A DNA stretch of 64,000 nucleotides from Odontesthes bonariensis (Eukaryota > Chordata > Actinopteri > Atheriniformes > Atherinopsidae): the NCBI RefSeq assembly GCF_027942865.1, contig NC_134524.1, positions 4,388,036 to 4,452,035 on the forward strand. The letters run 5' to 3'. Of this stretch, positions 56,501 through 64,000 are shown one piece after another; position 1 is the stretch's first letter, and each line of letters starts with the position of its first letter. The position numbers and the translations under genes were made by a program. The notes beneath the pieces were generated by a model. That model did not search any database. It saw only the letters and a program-made list of their open reading frames with translations, and was not told where the DNA came from.

Positions 56501-58026
56501 TTAGATGCACAGATATTCGTGAAGAGTTTAGGTATTTCTGTGTTTATGGAGAGAAGAGTGAGATGACCGTGGAGCAGGCTCTGAAACAAGATGGCCGCTT
56601 TGAGAAACATCTCAGCAACTTCACTTTGTGCGATAACAAAAACAACGACATCACCAAGTGCACAGCATCTCTCAGTAGAAAGATGAACAACAGGTATTTC
56701 AGGATTCAACTTACAAGATCAACAACAAAAGGCACAAAACAACCGGCCAGTAATGTAAAACAGGAACAGCAGAAAACCCAGTGTGCATCAAATGATTCAC
56801 AAAGCAAGAGCGAAACAATATCAGTCCTAGAGCGAGCACAGGAGAAGGGTATCAGTGTAAAAGAAGCTATTAGAGAGACAGGCACCAATGTCAACATGCA
56901 GGAGATCTATGACCTTCTGCGTGAGCAGTTCCAGGGCCTGAAAGGATGGATGGAGAACAGGTTTCCTGGTCAGTCCTTTCAGAAAGCACTGAAGGTGAGC
57001 AAGGAGAACTTTGGAAAGATCCAGCAGTCTTTTAGGAAAATGTCCACAGTGAGGGAGCTGGTGAAGCTCGGTGAGTCAGTTTGTCTGTTGAGGATATATG
57101 ACACCAGATCCTCTTTGTCAATGCAGGGCACAGGCTTTGTGCTGTTTGGCAACTTCATCCTGACGAATGCCCACTTATTCGAACCCTTTGCCAACCGGGG
57201 AATAGAAAAGTGGTGGGAATATATTAAAATCACTGCTGAGTTCCACTTTGAAAGTCATGCTGTTGGATCGAAGAAAATGCTTGATGCCAAAGTGTTTATT
57301 GACAATCCCTCCATCCATCCATTTTCTACAATAACTTCAGGGTCCCGACAAAGCTGGAACATCCCAGCACCTGTTGGCAGTGAACAACTAGATTATGCCC
57401 TGCTTGAGCTCATCCCTGAGAGCCACAACGCTGAAACACAACAATCTGAGACATCTGTTGTACCACCAGGGCTCCTGAAGAGGTTTGGTCCCCTGCCTGG
57501 GGATGGGGGGGCCTGTGTTGTTGGTCACCCAGCAGGTGGGGTGAAGGAAACAGATCCCACATGTATCATCAGAAAAGATAAGAGGGATCAGGCTGTCGAC
57601 CAGAGTTTAGAGGACTACCAGAATTACTTATTTACGGTCTGCTCGATCAAGCAAGCGATCGAAACGCACCAGCTGGCAGATGTTGTTGTGACCTACAACA
57701 CTTTCATGTATCACGGCTCCTCAGGCTCCCCGGTGTTTGATGCTCACGGTCAGGTTTTCTGTTTGCACTCTGGTGGCTTTTTCTTCGGCTATCCAAAGCC
57801 AGATCACAGTGTGATTGAGTACTGCTATCCTCTGCTCGGTATATTTAAAGAGCTTGTGAGTTCTCTGAAGAAAGCCGGAAGCACAGCGTTGTTGGCGAGA
57901 GTTTGCGAGGAAGCAAAGGGAAATCCACACCTAGAAAAGATCATTGAAGTTGTGGCTGGCCCAAAGGATGAATCCTCTAGAGAGGGGGAGTCATCAGATT
58001 CTGAGGAACTGATGGACACACATTAG
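53560..58026 (+). CDS. fam111a: FAM111A-like serine protease (spliced, 658 codons)
   Basis: Coding exons: 53,560-53,586 (MAEGNTSSR), 55,992-56,042 (KAQKRVKEE...) and 56,128-58,026, all phase 0 with GT/AG borders. Two ubiquitin-like regions (about residues 31-112 and 127-219, the latter with [20 protein letters not shown]) precede a trypsin-like domain (about 336-600). Its triad is intact: His375 in LTNAHLF, Asp448 in LDYALLEL and Ser558 in [10 protein letters not shown]. Known FAM111 proteases act in the nucleus on DNA-protein adducts and restrict some viruses. The PCNA-binding box of human FAM111A is not seen at the N-terminus, so this fish branch may recruit differently. Length is close to human FAM111A (611). 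Candidate poly(A) signals ATTAAA lie at 58,094 and 58,523. Only unit C keeps this gene. Confidence 0.9.
54090..54146 (+). mobile_element. Helitron-like 3' end with repeated TTTTCTAG
   Basis: AAAATTTCTTGAGCAATTTT forms a small hairpin, followed by CTAG at 54,125, 54,133 and 54,141. The 8-base spacing repeats the end itself. It lies in the first coding intron of FAM111. Confidence 0.5.
54147..55134. other. FAM111 intron spacer
   Basis: No gene or element border recognised. Confidence 0.4.
55135..55480 (-). mobile_element. LINE reverse-transcriptase C-terminal fragment
   Basis: The minus-strand frame reads [20 protein letters not shown], typical of L2/CR1-type reverse transcriptases just after the catalytic motif (W-C-x-x-N-x-L-x-L-N-x-x-K-T-K-E). 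After an internal deletion it continues with [18 protein letters not shown], the end of the same protein family. It lies in a FAM111 intron in reverse orientation. Confidence 0.7.
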
Positions 58027-59530
58027 GTTTTTGGATCAGACCGTTCTCAGATACATGGCACATCTGGCAGGACAGAAAAGTGAGATCAGAATGATTAAAC
58101 CAAACAGAAACCCTTTATATTTAGTCTGAAGCTCCACCTGCTTACATGTTGTTCATACATGTTGTTTTCTTATTTAAAAAAAGTTTGAAAAGAAGAGGGT
58201 TAATAGACATGTACCAGAGAGCCTAAAGCATCTAAAGTACTTTACTGTTGTGCCTAAGTTAATGCCGGTCGGACCATCGGTGCTAGACTAGTAGCGCGCC
58301 CAAATTCATGATGGAAACGAGAAAATAATATTAAGTATACACAAGAGTAATATGTGTGTCTAATGCCTTCGGCATTGGCAACTGTTGTTGCTCTTTTTTC
58401 TAATTGTAGAAGCTCTCTGCATCTGCTGTAAACCTATTTATGAAAGTTTAATTTCCATAATCAAGTCAAGTTTAAGGCTTTGTAAACCATTTGATTTTAT
58501 TCTCCTGTTTTGTTATCCTGGGATTAAAGTAAACTCACCTTTTGAGTCCTCTGTATTACCTGCTTTTTTTATTTCTTTGATTTCTACAAGGAAGCTCAAC
58601 AGGCTGCACCTTCGGAAAGCACATGCAAATAGACAAAACGCAAGCAAAAAAAACTAAAACATCGTCATAAACTTGACAGCATGTGCTGCAAATCATCACA
58701 GCAGATACAACAAATACTGAAACATGCTGCAAAGCACAAACAACAGCAAAGTGTTTCCAAGGATGCAAAAACTGGATGAACTACCATGAACGTTTTAACA
58801 CCTATGTAGCTAATTACCTGAAATCAGTCTCGGTGCTACTTTTAGAGTTCTCGTTTGAATGGACCGAAATTACACAAAGAAACATTCAACCACAACTTGT
58901 TAACTAGACATTGGTTCTTTATTGAATACTAACCAGAAACATGAGCCTTAAAATGCAATCAGAAAAGCAAATGAAAGAACATCATATGCACACGTTAAAA
59001 ACTTGATTTTGCTCAGATGGATCTTTAACGGAGACGGATGAGAGCAATCTGCTGATTGAACACTCCTCAAGAAAGTCAATGAGAACTTTTTCATTTTTAT
59101 TATAAAGCAGCAAAAAAAAGCTAAATTAATAGAAAAATGTTTGTTTATGTTGGTTTGGTACCAAACGATTATAAGTTTTATCCAAGTTGTTTAAATCTTA
59201 TAAGAAGCAGTAATAACTCTAAGTTCATGTAAAAACCAAAAGAAATAAAGCAAAGAATTTGTTCAGAATTGTTGTTTTTCTTTTGCTTGTCCCTCTCTTA
59301 TTGATTTATTTGTGACAGCTTGAGTCACCGCTGCCTCATAATTATTGTTCCTGTCAGAGAGATTTGTCATTATTTGCTTTGGGAGATCAAACGGTGTCGA
59401 ATGCCAGTAAATGCTGCAGCATGTTTGAGTTCACCGTGCGTGCACTTTATCACAGCAAAGACAGACGCAGTACAACAAACAGTCGATCAGCGTCGGCAGG
59501 AGTTGTTGCTCAACTCCGATCTGACCTGAC
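58027..59530. other. FAM111 3' region and FAM111-fga spacer
   Basis: Starts with the presumed 3' UTR. The stretch 59,055-59,185 (AAGAAAGTCAATGAGAACTTTTT ... CGATTATAAGTTTTAT) matches the ends of the YqaJ segments in units A and B. No coding exon recognised. Confidence 0.55.
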
Positions 59531-59539
59531 AGACGTTTC

Positions 59540-59643
59540 CCGGTGAGTCAAAGGTTTGTCACACTGAGGCTTCAAAAAGTCCAACAGCAGCCGGGTGAAG
59601 CAGAGACGAGTCTGCACACAGAAGAAGAACGACGGGAAGAAAG
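59540..59643 (+). promoter_or_regulatory. Putative fga promoter and 5' UTR
   Basis: Upstream of the fga start codon lie GAGTCAAAGGTTTG and AAAAAGTCCAA, which resemble HNF4-type half sites (CAAAG and AAAGTCCA). Liver factors of this class control fibrinogen genes in mammals. No clear TATA box is visible, and the transcription start is unknown, so this is only a candidate. Confidence 0.3.
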
Positions 59644-62600
59644 ATGAAGTGGTTTGGTGTTCTCATCTGTCTGGTTCCTGTGGCCTTCACACAGGTGAGT
59701 TTACTTCTTAAACAATCGTACATTATTTAACAGCTTTAGTCCTGGATTATGTGTTTTGAAGTAGATTTATTAGAGCAATAATTCATTAATTCAGTCCAAA
59801 TCTATTTATTACTAATCTATGATGGAAACTGTTGCCATAACCCTTCAACCCTCCTGTTGTCTTGCGGGTCAAAAGTGACCCACTACCATGTTTAACTGTA
59901 GAAAAAAATACCTTAAACTATCTTTTTCCAACTTGAAATGTTATTACTTTTCCTAAAGGGACCCCATCATTAGAAAAAGTCATACTTTATTTTTGTTTAT
60001 GTTTCCATGTGGGCTGTACACCACTAGGGTACAAAGATTGTCTTATGGGTCATTTTTGACCCGTGAATTATAAAAACATTTAAACACCAGAAAAAAGTTC
60101 ACTGTTTTTTTTCCCCTTTCAATATAATTAATTCAGAAGTAATTACTTCACATTTATTATATAATTAATTTACAAACTTAAATTAATTTAAATTTAAATT
60201 AATACCAATTTTATTAATTAATTAATAAACCTTTATTATGTAAAAGAAAACTGAGAAAACAAGAAAACTGTTGGTCCAACTGACAGTTGGTTTGTGGTAA
60301 AAAAAAAAAAAAAAGTGTAATCCTGAAAACTGGTGATTGTCTTTTTGTATTGTGTAACAAAATATACATGATAAAAAATATATTGAATTGAGTTGAATAG
60401 ATAAATAACAGCTGGTTTCATCACACAAAATAGATTTTGGATTTAAAATTCAATTAAGTTGCTTTATTTTGGGGCTTTGGTAGGGCGGGTCATTTCTGAC
60501 CCGTAGGACAAAGAAAAGGGGAGTAAACACAATGTTAAGACCGCACAAAGGGTTAAAAAGAGTCATTCGACTCAATGTAAATGTAACAGTTGAACGTTAA
60601 ATAAATGATAATTAATATTTAAATTCTATCGTTGCTTTGCTGGATTGATCCGTCAAACTGACCAAGTAGAATAATTTTCTTGTCTGTCGTTTGTCGAGGT
60701 GCAGATCGACCCCAGAGGAGCTCGTCCGGTGGAGCAAGGCACCAGATCCGATAAATGTGCCCCTCAGAGGGAGTGGCCTTTCTGCATAGACGATGACTGG
60801 GTACTTCTTCTTCTTCACTTCTACACTTTACCCCGTTTCTCCAACTAAATCAACTGAGAAAACAGATGGTGGTTTTAAATTGATAGGCCTCACCCAAGAG
60901 CATTTCGACAGAACTATGCACCACGTATGTCTGAGGATGTGAGCCTTTTTAACTTTTTGACCAAAGCTAATTTAAATTTTATAAAAACCGAGAGTGTAGC
61001 CTGACTTTGAGCTCGTCACCTCAACGTGGAAAGAGCACGACTCATGAACCGGATGTTTTTGCTAATTTACTGCCTCACTTTTAGCATTACAAGACACAAA
61101 TATTTTTGGATCACGACGAAGCCTTTTACACATTTAAAGACTCTCATGTCAGCCGCTGTAGCTAGTTTTATCTGCTAGCATCGTATCTGCTGGCAACCAA
61201 CGGCTTAGAGTCGCTTGGCCAAGACAGCACTGTCAAATTTGTTCTCAAGGTGTTATAAACCATACGTTTATGGCTATTTTAGTGGCTCAATATCTCTAAA
61301 AGCCGCCAACTTTCACTGTAACTCATGTCATATGCTAGCTTCTTCCTGCGTGTACATCCATCAACACGATTAGCAAACACACTATCTTGGATTATGTTGG
61401 CTGGAACTAACTCTCATTAAAAAGCACGACAGTCAGCCTAAACTTTTGATTGTGACACTTCATGCCACAAAGAATGGACTCTGACATGTTTCTTTTCATT
61501 GAATTAATCCTAAATGAACACTTTTGGTTGTAAGCTAGTTAGCTACCAACTAGCTTACACCAACTAGCTTAGTTTGCTTTGAAGATACTTTAGCTCTACA
61601 TTTGATGAAGATAATCAATAAACAGTTCATTTTATGTTAGTTGTGAGCACATAAACGAGATTTATATATGATTTGATAAATGTTTTCAGACCAGCAATGG
61701 GTTCTTTTACCTTTAAATCCTGATGTAACGCTAACACAACATTAACATTTTCAAGACTCAGGAAAATATAGACAAACATAAACTGAAGATTTAATCTCTT
61801 GAACTGTTTTCATACACTGTTTATATATTTTTACAGTCTGAGAAATTAAAGTGGAATATTCAAAATTTTCCAGATATCCTTCAAGTTATGCAAAGTCTCA
61901 GTGGGTTTGATTATTGATGAGTCATAATAAATTCTGTCTTCTAATTTCATCCGTTTCTTCTTCTGTCAGGGCTCTAAATGCCCGTCGGGCTGCAGGATCC
62001 AGGGTCTGATGGACAAAAACGACCACGAACTGCTGAAAAAGATCGAGAAGATCCGTATCCTGCTGGATCAGAACAAGGCAAAGCATCGCTCCGCCGATCA
62101 GGTGTCCAAACAGACCTACAACTACCTGAAGGAGAAGCTCACCATCGATGCTGGTCAGTGTTTAGTCATCACAGAAAAAAACAAAAAACATGCAAGAACA
62201 AATCTGAAACTGAAATAACACCCAAAGATCTGGTTTCCTCACATAAATGTTGTTTTGCCATGATTTAGTAAACATTTATTTATTTCCAATGTTCTCACCA
62301 AAAAGGTGGAAACCTTGGAGTTGGGAACCCAATAAGTTAATCGTGTATTAGAGTACAGATAGAGTAATATTTCGAAACATCTGATTTAAAAATGAATCGG
62401 GATGTGTGAAAACTACAACTCTGAGTGTGCTGAATCAGGGGCTGTTTGATGAAAATCTCAAAAAATAAATATTTCACTAAATAATTTCTGTTATTTTATT
62501 AGACTTTCTGGATGGAAAGGATTAACACAAACACAAACTTCTTCCACCAGGTCACGGCAACAACTACTACGACTTGGCCCAGAGTCTGCGTCAGAGGATC

Positions 62601-62696
62601 TCAGACATGAAGGTCAAGATTGACAGACAGCTGAGGATCCTCTCCGCCCTGAAGGATCGGGTCAAAGACCAGGTCACTGAGATGCAAAGGCTGGAG
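59644..62696 (+). CDS. fga: Fibrinogen alpha chain, exons 1-4 (partial)
   Basis: Exons: 59,644-59,694 (signal peptide MKWFGVLICLVPVAFTQ), 60,699-60,800 (or 60,705 as alternative acceptor), 61,970-62,153 and 62,551-62,696; phases agree throughout. Exon 2 holds a short fibrinopeptide ending PR, then GARPVEQ, and Cys37 and Cys46 (REWPFCIDDDW). Exon 3 adds KCPSGC (Cys55, Cys59), completing the cysteines of the N-terminal disulfide ring, and starts the coiled coil, which continues through exon 4 to EMQRLE. The secreted liver protein assembles with beta and gamma chains; thrombin cleavage exposes the knob that polymerises fibrin. The knob here is G-A-R instead of the common G-P-R. Later exons lie beyond the window. 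Confidence 0.93.
59854..60556 (+). mobile_element. piggyBac-like TTAA element, copy 3, in fga intron 1
   Basis: Starts TTCAACCCTCCTGTTGTC and ends GCACAAAGGGTTAA. It matches 28,931-29,578 plus about 50 bases of extra ATTAATTTA repeat near 60,170. The left TTAA has one extra base (TTCAA). Confidence 0.88.
60801..61969. other. fga intron 2
   Basis: Donor GTACTT and acceptor TTCTGTCAG bound it. A direct repeat of AGCTAGTTAGCTACCAACTAG-like words lies near 61,535. No element border recognised. Confidence 0.7.
62154..62550. other. fga intron 3
   Basis: Donor GTCAGT, acceptor CTTCCACCAG. No feature recognised. Confidence 0.75.
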
Positions 62697-63180
62697 GTAC
62701 GGAGAGCCAACAGGGACAAAAACACAGATATACTCTTTGCATTCACACAGTAAACAACAACAAAATAGCCACAGAGGCAGAAGCTTTTCTTTTACCCTTA
62801 AACTACAATTTAGCTTTCTTTGAATTCCAGTCAGATCTTAGGTCTTTTAGGGCGCTAAAAAGTAAGTTAAAGGCCTACAGAAAGCTGACACTACACCCAA
62901 TACATAATGATAATACATACACAGAGGAACAATAATGATCATTGGACTCTACACCAAAACATTTCATAAACGCATGAAATTTGGGATTTTGAATTTGCCG
63001 CTTGGAAATCCTTCCTGGAATTACAGACTGGGGGCGGGGCTTCCGTGTGACGTCACAGGTGCACTGGATTTTCCTGACTGCCGCTATTAGTATGCTTGTT
63101 GAGTGGTGAAGGCAATAAAACGTTGGGTTCAGTGCAGTTTTTATTGTGAGTAGATGTACGAAGTGCTGTGGGTGCGTGTG
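62697..63180. other. fga intron 4, first part
   Basis: Donor GTACGG. The following exon is not found before the window ends. Confidence 0.6.
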
Positions 63181-63184
63181 TTGC

Positions 63185-63643
63185 CCTCAGCAGCAGCAGC
63201 TCACACCACCGGGGACAGAGGAAGCAGAGAGACCCGCGGTCTTGTGTCTGTGTCTCCCTGTCTGCCTGCCTCCTCTCTGGTGAAATCAGCCGGAGCCATC
63301 CCGCCGTGTTCAGCTCCCTGCGGTGCGGACGCTCAGGGGGAATCCACCTGGCGGAGAGCGGACATACCGCGGGATGGTTGCCCTGAAATCAGCCGGCAGA
63401 GCGACGACGTGTGTCCACGTCGGGGCTCTTGATGATCGCTCTGCCGAGATTTCCACTCTCCACCTGGCGGAGAGTGTGTCCGCTCTCCGCCAGGTGGATT
63501 CCTGTCCGCACCGCAGGGAGCTGAACATGGCGGGATGGCTCCGGCTGATTTCACCAGAGAGGAGGCAGGCGGACAGGGAGACACAAGACCGCAGGTCTCT
63601 CTGCTTCCTCTGTCCCCGGTGGTGTGAGCTGCTGGTGCTGAGC
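63185..63643. repeat. Near-palindrome of about 460 bp
   Basis: The left arm (CTCAGCAGCAGCAGCTCACACC ... GAAATCAGCCGGCAGAGCGA, 63,185-63,404) is complementary to the right arm (TCGCTCTGCCGAGATTTC ... GGTGTGAGCTGCTGGTGCTG, 63,436-63,643), with a 30-base centre and small gaps. It is GC rich unlike its surroundings. The long frames on both strands come from the mirrored sequence. Confidence 0.85.
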
Positions 63644-64000
63644 AGTGTTGCCAAAAAAAAATCACAAGAAGTCGCTATTGGCTCTCTGAAAAGTCGCTAG
63701 AAGTCGCTAGATTGCGTCATGACGTCATAAGTGACGTAACCACGGCCATATTATATTTTTTCGCTCCTACCCGAGCCGAAATCAGCCGGCCTGAAGCTGA
63801 TTTCAGCTCTAAACTCTGTAAACTTTAGCAACATTTGAAACTTTCCAGGCCAGAAAGCAGTCGTTTAGCTCCCCAACGTGTTAAAAACCTGCCAAAATAC
63901 CGGCTATTTACTATTTTGTTCCCATGAATTCGGCGCTACTAAAGCTAGCCGCAGTGAGCAACGCACTTCCGGTTATTTTGACAAAATAAAATACCCGTTG
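63641..64000 (+). repeat. Dispersed repeat with CAGTGTTGCC start
   Basis: Begins CAGTGTTGCCAAAAAA followed by AGTCGCTA words, then the 160-base stretch (CGCTCCTACCCGAGCCG ... ACCGGCTATTTAC) whose reverse complement opens the window. The element probably continues beyond 64,000. Confidence 0.6.

Noticed and set aside
63154-63700. Several overlapping 70-125-residue frames near the right end
   Set aside because: They are mirror translations of the 460-bp palindrome and appear on both strands alike.

Overview
The window is nuclear DNA of a ray-finned fish, most likely a spiny-rayed teleost. It contains spliced vertebrate genes (a fibrinogen alpha chain and a FAM111-type protease), tRNA-derived SINE sequence, and the usual teleost mix of hAT, piggyBac-like, PIF/Harbinger, Helitron-like, Penelope-like and non-LTR elements. 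Nothing is organised as operons, and most of the sequence is transposon-derived or unannotatable spacer.

Positions 1-32,400 hold no intact host gene. They carry three kinds of material: simple satellites (a 7-bp array at 199-1356 and a purine-rich array at 7265-8445 enclosed by 300-bp inverted repeats); a series of short hAT elements with recognisable 8-bp target duplications; and piggyBac-like TTAA elements and LINE fragments. Several hAT families retain only the N-terminal BED-finger part of their transposase. A possible SLC6 transporter relic lies near 5.6 kb.

Positions 33,100-59,200 form a tandemly duplicated block. Three units (A about 33.1-39.15 kb, B about 42.7-48.2 kb, C from about 50.2 kb) share the 5' noncoding part of a FAM111 gene. 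Only unit C keeps the coding region (53,560-58,026, 658 codons over three coding exons, complete His-Asp-Ser triad). Units A and B instead carry a two-exon gene for a YqaJ/lambda-exonuclease-like protein (273 aa each). By hand count, the two YqaJ copies differ mostly by amino-acid-changing substitutions although their flanks are nearly identical. Between the units lie a 21-bp satellite that looks built from the end of a TTAA-type transposon, a gdf5-like exon piece beside Helitron-like ends, a decayed Harbinger element, a lone fibrinogen-beta exon piece, and a 5'-truncated Penelope-like element with a GIY-YIG endonuclease and a hammerhead-like motif.

Positions 59,644-62,696 are exons 1-4 of fibrinogen alpha (fga), an extracellular clotting protein; its remaining exons lie outside the window. 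The last kilobase is a large near-palindrome plus a repeat whose inverted copy opens the window.

Splice sites and exon borders were assigned by eye from reading frames and GT/AG signals. Family names come from motif recognition without database searches.
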